Shown here: in pieces, positions 34,563-45,519 of the stretch
How the letters are laid out: each line of letters opens with the position of its first letter
Position numbering within the stretch: the stretch's first letter is position 1
NCBI GenBank assembly: GCA_943736015.1
Contig: OX031069.1
Span: 17,799,235 to 17,863,234, forward strand
Reading direction: 5' to 3'
Source: Tridacna crocea
Lineage: Eukaryota; Mollusca; Bivalvia; Cardiida; Cardiidae
Length of the DNA stretch: 64,000 nucleotides
Translations under genes and position numbers: made by a program
The notes under the pieces: generated by a model
Databases searched by the model: none
What the model saw: the letters and a program-made list of their open reading frames with translations, nothing else
Told to the model about the DNA's origin: nothing

Positions 34563-34765
34563 TTAACTCTTTACCATACGACAATGTTTTGAACGAGTTC
34601 AAATGTGAATAAAAAATTGAAATTTAATTTGGGAGCAGTAGAAAAAACGTTGTGGGAAAAAGAAAAAAACGCTGGTTACCAGCGTTTTCTCCTTTTCTCG
34701 CAGTGTCCTCTACAGGTTTCTTTTTCAAGGTCACCAAAAATAGGGATCGTGTGGTAATGGGTTAA
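34563..34765. mobile_element. TTAA-flanked MITE, first of a head-to-tail pair
   Basis: TTAACTCTTTACCATACGAC at the left and GTGTGGTAATGGGTTAA at the right. The core palindrome has the tip GCTGGTTACCAGC. Its right TTAA (34762-34765) is also the left TTAA of the next copy. Confidence 0.8.
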
Positions 34766-35001
34766 ACACGTAGCAAACGACAAAAATTGTAGACTGGTCC
34801 AATTTGAAAGCACTTGTAGACAACAAAATAAACATTACTCAAAAATTGAAATTTATTTCCAGTTGATTCACCAACATTGTAGGGAAAGGGAGGGAAAAAA
34901 AAAAAAACGGTTGCCATCCTCTCCTCCTTTTCCCACAATGCTCTCAAAAAAGCATCTGCCTCAGGGTCATAAAAACCAGTGATTGTTTGACAAAAAGTTA
35001 A
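34762..35001. mobile_element. TTAA-flanked MITE, second of a head-to-tail pair
   Basis: Starts at the shared TTAA and ends TTGTTTGACAAAAAGTTAA at 35001. The core is degraded (GGAAAGGGAGGG, CTCCTCCTTTTCCCACAATG). The two copies are diverged, so this looks like insertion of one element into the flanking TTAA of another. Confidence 0.75.
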
Positions 35002-35395
35002 GGAACAAAGTAAAAAAAAAACAAACACACACACATACAAAAAGGGAGATCTATGTACACAGAAAGGTATGAATAAACAGATATAGTCTTCATAGCTACC
35101 ATCTACTTTTAGAAAAAATAAAGCATTGGTAAACTAATATCTATACGCCACTGGGGTATGAGAGGTTGTATGTAATACGGAATGTAAAAATTACAGGTTA
35201 CTGTATTTAACATACCGGTAAATATCATATCTTTGTGTTGAACAGCGAGGACACCCCGACCGTGTAAACACGGCCCAAGCGTGCTCGTATTAGCTGGGTA
35301 TGAATGGAAATTCCTTTCGTTTGTAAGTATAGTAAGTAGTAAATTTGTTTTTGTTTACATTTGTGATATCTTTTTTGATAATCATCAGAAAGCGT

Positions 35396-37589
35396 TCATG
35401 ATTGGAATTGTTTCATGATCGACGACACGAATTTACTCAAGTTAGTAAGTTTATTTTTATCACTTTCATTCAGAAGCATATTGAAGTTAAACGTGTTATT
35501 GCTGTAATTCTCTGGTATAAATATTTGACGAAGTGCTTTAAAATACGGACAAGAGAACAGACAGTGCATTTCATCACATATTGCATTTAATGTACATTTT
35601 GTGCATTTCCTTTCAGTGTATGGAGTGCCATTCCATCTGCCAAATTCTACTGGTAATTTATGATTGGCTGTTCTAAAAAGAAACAAACTAATGGCTAGAG
35701 AGGAAGGAAGGATTGACAGGTAAGGTTCGAGTCTCAAGTCATACTTAAATATACTATAATTTCTTGCTTTTTGAGATTGTGTTAGCTGTTGTGACCATTC
35801 TTGTCTAAACTGATCAATTAGATTATGTCTAATCAGGGTATGGATATTTTTCACTTGGTTGTGGTTATGAGTAATCCAGATTATGCCATTGCCTGTGTTA
35901 AAAAGAACACTTTTTATGTATGTTAGCCATTTGTACTCATTACTAGTGTCATTTAAAACATAATAATATACTTGTTTTGAGAATTTGTTTCTGTGACTAC
36001 AAATAATTTTATTCCAAAAGTTAATCATTCTTGTTTTTATGTTAATCGTAAGTGGGTAACGCCCCAGTTCACCATATAACATGTACCTTGGGGTTGATTT
36101 TTTGGCATTTGTAATTTTTCTTAAAAATTCTACATGCAATTTTTCTTGAACTTCATGGGATTCATGGCCCCATATCTCCGCCCCATACAGTAAAATGGGT
36201 ACAACCGTTTGATCAAACAATTTTAACTGTAAATCGAGTGGCAGATTAAGAGCACGAGCCTGGGCCAATACAGAATGCATTGCTCTTTTCGCTTGCTCTG
36301 CAAGTTGCTTTCTAGCACTGAAAAAAGATCCATTGCTTGTGAATAAGAGACCTAGGTATTTGTAATTATTTGTAATTGCTATCACTTTGTTATCAAATTT
36401 GAAAATGTGATTAGAGTAATTTCGTGCTCCGAAAACAATAACTTTGGTTTTTTCTAGATTTACAGTTAGTTTCCACTGTTTACAATATTCATTGAAATAA
36501 TTTAAAATATTTTGCAGCTCTTGAGGTGTTTCTGCAAGAAGAATGGTATCATCAGCATACAAAAGGACTAGCAGTCTCAACCAAAATTGTTCATCAATAT
36601 CCGAAGATAAGGTAACGCCCTCACAACCTTTGATTATAAGATGTGACTCCAGATCATTTAGGAATATTGAAAATAGGATTGGAGATAAATTTTCACCTTG
36701 ACGTACTCCGATCTCACATGAGAAAAAAGGGGATTGTTGTCCATTTAGCGTAACACATGATTTAATGTTTTGGTACATTTGATGAATTACTGTGAAAATT
36801 TTACCATTAACACCTGAAGCAAGTAATTTTGACCACAAGCCTACTCTCCATACTTTGTCAAAAGCTTGTGAGAAATCCACAAAGCAACAAAAAAGTTTAC
36901 GCTTTTTCTTTTTTAAAATATTGATAACATTGTATAAAGTGAACATGTGATCTGCACAGGAGTAATCTTTCCTAAACCCTGCTTGATTTTCTCTCAGAAG
37001 TTCATTATCCTCTATAAATTTAGTAATTCTTAAGTTTAAAATAGCTGTAAAGAGTTTGCCAAGGCAAGATAAAATAGTAATAGGTCTGTAACTGTTGGGA
37101 TCTAATGGTTGTCCTTTTCCTTTATAGATAGGGTGAATGGTACCCTTTAACCATGACTCTGGCATATAACCTGTATCTAAAATGGAATTGAAGAGAAAAA
37201 TGTATACAGGTAACAATTTCTCTTTAGTGCTTTTTATATATTCATTTAAGATGTTATCTGTAGAGCTTGATGCTTTTGAATTTCTTAAATTTGAAATACA
37301 TTTTAATATTTCATCCGCACTAATGGGTTCATTTAAGCTAGTGACATGTAGATCTCCTTGGTCAAAATCCAAGTCTTGGGTACTTTCATTTATTCCTTCA
37401 CTGTTTGAGTTTACAGTTTGAAAATGCTTATAAAAGTCTTCGATACTTGGTGTTATAGATTTGTTTTCTTTAGATTTTTTATTTTTTCTCAATAATCTCC
37501 AATATTTTTTTGGATTATTACTTTGCAGTTTCCTTAATTTGTTTGCTGTATTATGTTTATGCTTGTTTATGTAGTAATTCATTGTTTTT
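35396..37589 (-). pseudogene. CR1/jockey-type LINE ORF2, RT half (C-terminal part of a split gene)
   Basis: This is the reverse transcriptase part of the ORF2 whose endonuclease half is at 41396-42664. The visible 728-residue frame from 37582 begins mid-protein, and its first Met is internal. RT motifs: SYRPITIL, motif A CFVDFSQAFDKVW (Asp236), GVRQGENLSP, motif C LYADDTILLAET (Asp344, Asp345), KYLG, and a late CX2C..HCLFSC finger. No stop or frameshift is seen in this half. The ORF is separated from its own N-terminal part by 3.8 kb of inserted DNA, so it cannot act as one protein. It is placed in the CR1/jockey group from motif spelling, not from a phylogeny. The LINE 3' end somewhere right of 35000 could not be fixed. 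Confidence 0.88.
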
Positions 37590-38696
37590 AAGTCGCACGT
37601 TTGTCAAAACGTTCGACTTTTTGCGATGAGCTCGAGGAGCTCAAGGTGGGTGGGGGGGGGGGGGGTGTCTATAGTGGGTTGAAGAATCATGCAAAAAATT
37701 GGATCAAAAACGTCGTATATACTTCATAAACGAGGTTCAGTTACTCTGCTTTTAACCAAATCGCTGTAGAACTACTTTTTCTTTGGTATGTCTGGAATTT
37801 GTTCTTTATGATGGGACTGGACCCGGTAACTCATATAACTCATATACCTACGCTAGAAAAAGGAGAACGTGACTCAAATTTTAAATTAAAATAAAAATGC
37901 GGTTATTTTGTATATCATGTGAAAATTTAACATCTATCGTTGTTTAGATTGGTAAATAAAACACAATTCAGCTAAGATATCCCCCCATCAGTGCTAAATG
38001 TAAGTTTAAAAAGGATCGCGGATTAATATGGCTTATCGAGTGCACCTTACTGTAAATATTCATGTATTATCGAGACCGGTAGGGCTTCGCTTATTAAGGG
38101 TGGAATTTCGAACTCGAGTGAGGTCATTTGAAATCAACTCTTTTAAACCATGCAAACCGTGAATTCAGTGTTAAATGTCGTAAAACTCGCTCTAAATTTG
38201 AAAATTTGTTTCGTTCCGCAGGTTTGACCTAGTATGTAACGTACGTCTCGGATGAAACACCCCAAACCACTCGAAAACCGAAAAATACCCCAAAACACCC
38301 TACAGTAGAGCACTCAAAAACTATTCCATCAAAAAACTTTTGTAACATATAAAACTGCATGCGAAATGCTTACATACACGATTTTACGGAAATCAGACAT
38401 GAACTTTTGCTATCAATTCTAGTATTTTAGGTCTTTGATCAGCTTAAGTTTGAAGTACAAAATTGTACTTTGATTAAGAAAATGCAAATGGCGGACGGGA
38501 TAGAAAACAAACGCATATATCGATTAACACCACTAAAGTTAAAATGTTGATTACTGCTTTTGTTCGGACCTCAAAAGAGTGGCGACAAGGATATTTCATC
38601 CCCTCCGTATACAGTAAATACAACATGAAATATGAAACGCAAGGTAAAATACAGCAATTACGACCGTACATTGACAGTTGCACTGTTGAGGGGTTT

Positions 38697-38826
38697 ACAG
38701 TCAAAACGTACTCAAACCAAAACGTACCCAAGTCAAAACGTACCCGAGTGGAGTCAAAACTTACCCAAATGAAGTCAAAAGCTACCCAAGTGGAGTCAAA
38801 ACGTACCCAATGTGTAGTCAAAATGA
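38697..38826. repeat. Minisatellite CAAAACGTACCCAAGTGGAGT
   Basis: About six imperfect ~20-base units. Chance open frames on both strands arise from the repeat and are not called as genes. Confidence 0.75.
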
Positions 38827-39269
38827 ACACATGATTTTTATAGTATTTCTAACTTCAATTTGTGTAAAAATTAATAGAAATTACCTATTCGTCATCATGA
38901 CGATTTATAACTCTTGCTTTATTTTGAATTTGCCTTACATGATTAAAACCAATGATGAAACTTATTTAACAATAAACATACCGAAGTCAATCAAATGCTT
39001 AGTGATAAAAATCACGTTTCTTTTTCTATTTTTTTTTTTTAAGGAAGATAAAATTACTATTAATGAAAAAAAAAAAAGCATATTGGATACTTTAAAGATA
39101 TTTATCCATCATTATAAAAATATGTTTTATATATGAAAAAAAAAACATAAGCATCAGCACATTTAAAGAAATGATATAACAGAGAAATGTGATACGTTAA
39201 TTACATTGTTTGGATAGCAAAGATACAATTTCAACACTCAAAAAGAGTGTAACAAATTTAATGTGGTAT

Positions 39270-39488
39270 TTAACCCATTTCCACACAATCCCTGCTTTCG
39301 ACTACCCTGAGAAAGAAGCCTTTAGAACACATTGTGGGAAAAGGAAAAAATGCATTTTCTCCTTTTCCCACAATTTTTTCTAACCTTCACAAAACAAATT
39401 TCAAATATTCTGTCACTTTTATTTTGTCGTCTGCAAATGCTTTCAATTTGGACAAGCCTAAAATTGGGCTGGTCTGGTAATGAGTTAA
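39270..39488. mobile_element. TTAA-flanked MITE inside the 3.8 kb insertion
   Basis: TTAACCCATTTCCACACAATCC at the left and GTCTGGTAATGAGTTAA at the right, with TTAA at 39270-39273 and 39485-39488. The core palindrome is CATTGTGGGAAAAGG..CCTTTTCCCACAAT with a shortened tip (AAATGCATTT). Confidence 0.8.
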
Positions 39489-39639
39489 ACTAATTATTCA
39501 CAATGGTCTTTAACCTGTTGTAGATTGCATGGTTATTAATTACTTTGCAAATATTTTTTATAATTTGAGAGTCACTTTGGTTGAGATGAAAAACCTTAGG
39601 ACAACATGCTCAAGGGAAGCTTTTAGGATCACCTGGTGT

Positions 39640-40960
39640 CTGTCATCCGTCATGCGTCATCAACAATTCTTTAAACATCAACTCCTCCAAAACCGCTGGG
39701 CCAATATGGACCAAACTTGGCTGGAATGTTCCTTGGGAGGTCCTCTTTGAAAATTGTTCACAGAATTTGATTACGTCAAAAGTTTTGGTTGCCATGGCAA
39801 CCAAACAGTTTTCTAAGAAATTCTTTAAAAATCTTCTTCTCTGAAACAGCTGGCCAGATTTTAAAATAATTTCACAGAGATGTTCCTTAACGTAGTGGAC
39901 CCGTAATAGAAAACAGCTATTTCCACCATAATATTACCCTAGAAAATTTGCTAAGATTAAAAATGAGCACTATTGTACTACTTTCACCTAGCCACTTTTT
40001 CTTTTTTGTCCTTCCGAGAATTATCATTTATAAATCTATAACTACTATAATTTCATTACAAATGGATATGATAATTACCTCCCTTTTCTGGAAACTAACA
40101 AAATATCATCAAATAATTTCAAGACAGACCCCAAAGGAATTTCTGTTCGGTTAAAAATGTGCAATAGTATCATATCTGTACAAAATATGTCTTTATCAAC
40201 TGTCCAGAAATTTTTTGCCATGCTGCACTATGCCTATTACGGGTCCACTACCTTAAGTGTCCAAAACTTTTTCGTGAAATTTTGATCAGTCAAGAAACAT
40301 GACTCTGGTGAATGGGGGCTATTTGCACTATACAGGAATGAAAAAATTCTAAAAAATTCTTCTTCTCAGAAACCGCTGGTCAGATTATGAAATAATTTCT
40401 CATGGATGTTCTATGGGTAACCCTTTTCAAAAATTGTTTGCGAAATTCCAATCCGTCAAGAAACATGGCTCTCGTGAATGGGGGCTACTTGTACTTATAT
40501 GGACATGCAGAAATTCTTGAAAATTCTTACTTCTCTGAAACGGCTGATCAGATATTGAAAAAAATTCACAGAGATGTTCCTTGGGTGACCCTTTTAAAAA
40601 CTTGTTCGCGAAATTTTGATTTGCCAAGAAACATGGCTCAGGTGAACTTGGGCTACTTGCACTATATGGAAATGAAGAATTTCTTGAAAATTCACCTCCT
40701 CTTAAACCCATGATCAGATTTTAAAATAATTTCACAGCAATGTTCCTTGGGTGACCATTTTCAAAAATGTTTGCGAAATTCTGATCCATCAAGAAACATG
40801 GCTCTGGTAAATGGGGTCCACTTGCACTATTCGGACATGAAGAAATTCTTGAAAATTCTTCTTCACTGAAATGGTTGGTCAGATTTTGAAATGATTTCAC
40901 AGAGATGTCCCTTATGTGTCCCTTTTCAAAAATTGTCAAGTGCTAGCATCAGCATGCAGT
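39640..40960. repeat. ~165-bp degenerate tandem repeat array
   Basis: Units recur at about 39676, 39841, 40367, 40531, 40698 and 40863, with motifs CTGAAACNGCTGGNCAGATT, TTTCACAGAGATGTTCCTT and AAGAAACATGGCTC. The spacing is 164-167 bp except where a 362-bp MITE interrupts (39891-40252). A related unit is at 57160-57260. Chance frames on both strands follow the repeat. Confidence 0.8.
39891..40252. mobile_element. 362-bp MITE, second TTAA family
   Basis: CGTAGTGGACCCGTAATAG faces CTATTACGGGTCCACTACC, with TTAA at 39887-39890 and 40253-40256. Neighbouring tandem units show the uninterrupted site (GATGTTCCTT then GGGTGACC). The termini are unrelated to the common CCCTTTACCAAAC family. No coding capacity. 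Confidence 0.8.
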
Positions 40961-41395
40961 GGCACTGTTTCAGTAAGTTCCAAGTAATAGAGGTGACCAA
41001 TGACATACATTTAATATTGTTTTGGGTATATTATGTCAGGCTATATGCCAACATGGATATATTAAAGAAAAAGAAAAATGAAAAGATCTAACTTGGTGGG
41101 AAGCTGCCTATTACAAGTAACTGCATTTGCTAAACTAAATGACAGACTAGTCAAAATCGAAGAATTGCTGAAAACTAATCAAATTTGACTTACGGTAAAC
41201 CATTAAATTTGAGTCTAATTGGAAGAAAACCTTGAGTAAAAAAAAAATGAGTTTTTCTTTCTTTCAGCTCTGTTTTCCAAAGCTGTTTGATATACGTAAA
41301 AGCAAGATTGTCATGTAAAAGGGTGATGACCATCTATTAGTCAAAAATATCAAGGTTTCACCATTAGTGCGACTTTCAGGACCTTCAGTCCTTTG

Positions 41396-42664
41396 ATTTT
41401 TATAATCTTTGCTGGCAATGCCAAGATTAACTTTACAGCCTCTAGTTTTAAATTTCCTGTAGTTTGCTTTTGCAGCATGATAACGCTTTCGTGAACATTG
41501 ACATTGTTTTCCAAACCAAGGTTGGCTACTTTTGGTAATTTGATAATGCTTCTTGCCAAAGGTAATTTTAGCAGAGTCATTAAGCAGATTTGTTATTTTT
41601 TGTGTAATATTATCAATATTGTCAGGTGTAGGACTTAGGAATTGAATTTGGTTGTTTATTTCATCTAACTTTCTATTAGAGATATTCTCTACAATTTTTT
41701 CTGAAAGAGTCTCATCCCACCTTGTTTTTGGTTCAGTTTTATCTTTTTCAGGGATTGATGGCTTATCATGAAGAGAGGGTGATTTGAGGCTCCATTTTAA
41801 TAGAGCATGGCCGTCAGAGAACAGGTTGTCTGTATCCGTAATAGAAAAATTATGTAGCAGGTGAAAGCACTGAGCAGTTGCCATTACATAGTCAATTACA
41901 GATTTATCTCTAAAGGTAAACTGACCTACATTTTTATCTTCTCCATACCTACCATTTAGAATGAAGAGATCATTGCTTCTGCAAATGTCTATAAGTGTAT
42001 ACCCACGGGCATTTGTTTTCGTGTCTTTTGATTCTCTGTATAGCTGAATATTGAGATTTTCTATAATCTTAAATTTTTCATTAATTGGAGTTTGACTATC
42101 AGACAAATGTAGTTCTGAAAACATAAAATTGTCAGTGCAACTATAATCACGAATCTTCGCAATTCGTGCATTACAGTCGCCCGCCAGCAATACATTTTCA
42201 TAATTTGAACAAAAATTTGCAATTTCATTTTCAAGGGTACGAAGACGACTTTCATCATAGAACTTCGATCTATCGGGGGGTATATAGACTATACCAAGGA
42301 CGACATCTTCTTCAATTGAAAACATTGACTTTGATAGTGCGACCCATTGCACATATTCCGCATCACTTTTAATATTTCTGACGTGTTTAGCTATTGTTTT
42401 TCTGACAAATATACCTATTCCCCCGGATTTGCGGGCTGAAGTATTTTCTCTATGTTTAGAAATAAACGTAAAGTCGGGTATTTCAATTCTATCAAAACAG
42501 TCTAAATTCGTTTCTATAACACCTAAAATGTCAAACTGTGATATTTCTTCCAGAAATTCTGCATATTCCAGTCTACGTTTCAGACCACAAACGTTTAAAA
42601 CGCCACATTTTAGTTCTCTTATATTCAAATTTTTCTTTGTTTCAGAGGTTTTCCCGGGCCTGGC
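41396..42664 (-). pseudogene. CR1/jockey-type LINE ORF2, APE endonuclease half (interrupted)
   Basis: N-terminal part of the LINE's ORF2. Counting from a TTG at 42628, the endonuclease shows Asn12, Glu39 (VIETN), Tyr115, GDCN (Asp151, Asn153), VIDY (Asp246) and SDGH (Asp272, His274), all intact, so the domain could still fold. Homology runs to about residue 411, then the insertion adds about 43 foreign residues before a stop at 41264. The frame begins directly after the ORF1 stop TAG (42665-42667), in the same frame, and has no ATG before the first catalytic residues (first Met about residue 102). ORF2 would therefore need stop readthrough or a non-ATG start. The RT half is at 35396-37589. 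Confidence 0.88.
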
Positions 42665-43783
42665 CTATCCGTTGTTGTCCGTACGATTCTTTCCTCCAGG
42701 ATGATCGGCGATTGTGTCCGGAGCCCATGGGCGAAAGTTGGTTTGACTGTTGACAGGTGGAATGTCGTCTGCATGTGACACGGAGGTCGTAGTTTGTTTA
42801 CTATGGCTGCGCTCATAGTGTTCACGAGAATGTGTAGCTGTGTTTATAGTAGTACTACATGAAGTTGATGTGTTAACACGAGGAGTGTTAATAATTTGTC
42901 TCCACTCAGGGAACATATCACAAACAACTTTTCCATTCATGACTAGTTTTGCCGGAAATTGGATTCTGACTTTAGCGGAAGGATTTTTAGTCTTCAACTG
43001 TTTATATTGTGGCCAAAGTTCTTTGCGGGCAGTCGTGATTTCGGGTGGAAAGTCACGGTTTACACTGAAAGATGTGCCGGCAAGCTTATGTGTAGCACTC
43101 ATAATGACCTCGGTGGACGCATAATCCCGGAAAGCTACAATAATGGAACGGTTTGCACCTGAGTGAAATCTACCAAGCCTATGTGCTCGATCTATAACAC
43201 TGTCTTCAAAAATGTCCATTGTATTTCTCAAAAATTCTCGGACAATATCTGAACAAGACTCATTACGACTCTCTGTGAAACCTCGAAATATTAAGTTCTT
43301 TCTTCACGATCGAGCCTCTAAATCAATAGTTTTATATTCAAGGACCTTTATACGGCTGTTTTGGGATTCAACGGACTCTTGAAGGGAATTAAGCCTGGCC
43401 TGATCCAATGCTATGTCTAATTTTTCCTCGAAAGACTTAATGCGAATCTCATTCTCCGACAGTTTATTAAGTATTAATGAAAGCTTATCATCATTGCTCA
43501 TGTTACTATATTTTTCTAAGTTCTCACCAGTGCTTTCTCCTGTGCTAAGCCTTTTTATTTTTTCACTTGGTTTTTGCCTTTTTGTCTTTTTCAATTTAGA
43601 TTCATGTTGTTCCTTGAATAAACTTGTATCACTATCACTGTAGGTTACGTATTGATCATCATTGTCGACCATACTGTCCGCCATATTGCCTTTGTCTACT
43701 TGCGGCCTGCGTTGACCATCTGCTTTTCCTTTGGTAGATGTAGGATTTCTCGTACTGCTGCCCCGTTTTTGGTTGCTGTGCAT
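42665..43783 (-). pseudogene. LINE ORF1 (L1-ORF1-like RNA-binding protein) with internal TGA
   Basis: This is the chaperone-type protein that coats the LINE RNA. It starts at the ATG at 43783. Residues 1-90 are basic and polar, about 95-158 are a heptad-rich coiled coil (LSENEIRIKSFEEKLD..), and the RRM-like and C-terminal domains follow (VIDRAHRLGR, RSIIVAFRDY, NRDFPPEI, AKVRIQFP), as in Transposase_22/L1 ORF1p. An in-frame TGA at 43304-43306 sits in LEARS[stop]RKNLIFRGF, exactly at the coiled-coil to RRM junction, and translation stays open on both sides. The sequence CGATCGTGA fits a CpG transition of CGA (Arg). The final TAG at 42665-42667 is in the same frame as ORF2. Confidence 0.85.
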
Positions 43784-44382
43784 TTCTGCGTAATTCTAAA
43801 AACTAAATCCAATGATGCAACAGCAGAATGTCCTAAAAAACAGCACTTATAATCCAATTTCAGAGGAGCTCGTTAAAAGACGCGTGCGCGTACATTGACC
43901 ACGTGACTAAAATAGAGGCATGTTTATATATCAACATGCCTCTCTTTCATTGAGACTCAACAAATGTCATTAATTTCGCATTATTCTCTTTCATCTTGAA
44001 CCTTACAAATCAGTCAATATATTACAATACGTTGTCAAACTGTTAGCCATACGAAATTATGGTCAAAGAACAAACTATGTGTCATTAACCACCATTTACT
44101 AATAAAATTTTACGGTGCCGACTTGATAAAGGACATCAAAAGACAGACGGACAGACAGACAGAAAAGTTTATTTACCAGACTTGTACAATGTACATCTTC
44201 ATATTACAAAATTGTTTTCATCAAATATATACATAATGTTTGCTCAACTTGATCGAATAAGAAAAAAAATACATTTAAGACGAGGCTTTTAAATTACCAG
44301 AGATAAAATGATTAACAGGAAAATAAGTTGCAGGAAATGATCCGGCGGATGCTCCTTGGACCTACATATGTGTCTGCGCTAT
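43784..44382. other. Probable LINE 5' region, noncoding
   Basis: Upstream of the minus-strand ORF1. It contains a hairpin AGAGGCATGTT..AACATGCCTCT (about 43912-43941), a short (ACAG)n run (about 44143-44161) and AT-rich DNA up to the minisatellite end of the enclosing element. The LINE 5' end was not located. Confidence 0.4.
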
Positions 44383-44409
44383 ATTTTTTTTAATGTTTTT
44401 ACATCTTTA

Positions 44410-44520
44410 AGGTGTCTTTGTGCGTCTTTGTGCGTCTTTGCGATGTCTTTGTGGTGTCTTTGTGGGTCTTTGTGGTGTCTTTGTGGGTCTTTGTGGTGTT
44501 TTGGGTGTCTTTGCGGTATT
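44410..44520 (-). repeat. TGTCTTTGTGG minisatellite (right TIR of the 11.1 kb element)
   Basis: About ten imperfect 11-base units, the inverse of the CACAAAGACACC run at 33421-33526. Together they form the repeat-rich part of the terminal inverted repeats. Confidence 0.85.
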
Positions 44521-44530
44521 TAGTAGGACC

Positions 44531-44757
44531 GGTTATTTATAGTAACACTTTCACCGCGATAGTAAAACACGATTTTTCGAGTGTAAAAATCCTAAATTCA
44601 TAATCTAACTTTTACAAATACCTAGAATGTATAAGCAATAAATCAACGGCAGTTTCCTTTCGTGAGGAAAACGCTTCTTTCATAGTAAAGAATCTTCCTT
44701 TCGTGGACGTAATCTTCCTTTCGCGAAAGGAAGTTCCTTTCGCTGTTTAGCTATACC
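44531..44757 (+). repeat. CCTTTCG-rich repeat, right fragment
   Basis: Parallels 26328-26555: TTATTTATAGTAACAC, AAAACACGATTTTTCG, two to three TTCCTTTCG motifs and the end CGCTGTTTAGCTATACC. Joined across the 11.1 kb insertion to 33300-33407, it forms one repeat copy. Confidence 0.75.
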
Positions 44758-45158
44758 GATTTTGGGTATTATTGGTAACCTCGTTTTCAATAGCAGTGTA
44801 AATAGTTGCGGGGAAGCAGCGTCTATCTGCCGATCAACCACGGATACCCGGGTCACAATCCGTACGACTTTGACAATAAAAGGCACACGAATCCTTCTTG
44901 GGGTGCCCTATGCTCATTCATCATGCAAACAAACTCAGATAAAAACGTTTACTCTTAAATTATTTTCTTTTTTACTTTCTCGGTGTATGTAGATCTACAA
45001 CGACGTCCTCTATCCATTCCCATTACGGATAAACTCGTAAGGTGGAAGGCAGAAATGAAGGGTTGAGTAGCGCGTGTTTATACATGATATTAAGAGTGGT
45101 TGCAGCTTTTGTGCAAAGGTTTAATACGTGTTAACTAAGGCTAAGCGCCGTTGGCCCC

Positions 45159-45519
45159 CATCCTCGGATACCCCAGGGTCTCCCTATTTGCTACGCTACA
45201 TCGACCCTGGGACAATTGACTAATAAAACTTTGAATCAGCCGCCGAAAATCGATACTAAACGTCAGACCGTACAGTACACTCGCCCATCACAAAATGATG
45301 ATAGAACCAATGAAAAGCCAGCATTCGGCCAGCGGTAAAGCGAGCCGCCGAAAATCGATACGAAACGTCATAGCGTACAGTACACTCGCCCATCACAAAA
45401 TGATGATGGAACCAATGAAAAGCCAGCATTCGGCCAGCGGTAAAGCGAAGGAAATTCAACTAATTGTCCCAGGGGTCGATGTAGCGTAGCAAATAGGGAA
45501 CCCGGGGTATCCGAGGATG
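45159..45519. mobile_element. 361-bp MITE with 9-bp target duplication
   Basis: Termini CATCCTCGGATACCCC and its inverse. The inverted repeats run about 72 bp with a few mismatches. GTTGGCCCC flanks both sides (45150-45158 and 45520-45528). Inside are two direct 105-bp repeats (45239-45343 and 45344-45448) starting GCCGCCGAAAATCGATAC. A 9-bp duplication fits Mutator-like elements. No transposase. Confidence 0.85.

Larger units (their letters stand above)
37590..41395. mobile_element. 3.8 kb insertion splitting the LINE ORF2 (pearl/Helentron-like candidate)
   Basis: The LINE frame breaks off inside an A/T run at both edges (near 37585-37590 and 41396-41401). Just inside, AGTCGCAC (37591-37598) is mirrored by GTGCGACT (41367-41374). 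Each edge also has a small hairpin (GTCGCACGTTT..AAACGTTCGAC at 37592-37617; AGGACCTTCAGTCCT at 41378-41392). The interior has a G run (37649-37666), a CAAAACGTACCCAAGTGGAGT minisatellite (38697-38826), two MITEs and a ~165-bp tandem repeat. Short asymmetric ends plus ~160-bp tandem core repeats resemble bivalve pearl or Helentron-derived elements. The match is by architecture only, and no Rep/helicase is present. Confidence 0.6.
33398..44540. mobile_element. 11.1 kb element with minisatellite TIRs and 10-bp target duplication (Mutator/foldback-like)
   Basis: GGTTATTTAT occurs directly repeated at 33398-33407 and 44531-44540. Between them, GGTCCTACTAAATACC (from 33409) faces its perfect inverse ending at 44530. 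The inverted ends continue for about 140 bp each as a CACAAAGACAC minisatellite and a poly-A/poly-T run (33408-33547 and 44383-44530). Removing the interval rejoins a CCTTTCG-rich repeat copy that reads on into AGTAACAC. A 9-10 bp target duplication with repeat-rich inverted ends is typical of Mutator-like or foldback elements. No transposase was recognised. The interior carries a LINE and several MITEs, so it is either a nest of later insertions or a captured cargo. Confidence 0.7.

Noticed and set aside
39640-40960. Tandem ~165-bp repeats as a CRISPR-like array
   Set aside because: Units are long, degenerate and contiguous, with no short identical repeats separated by unique spacers, and the DNA is from an animal.
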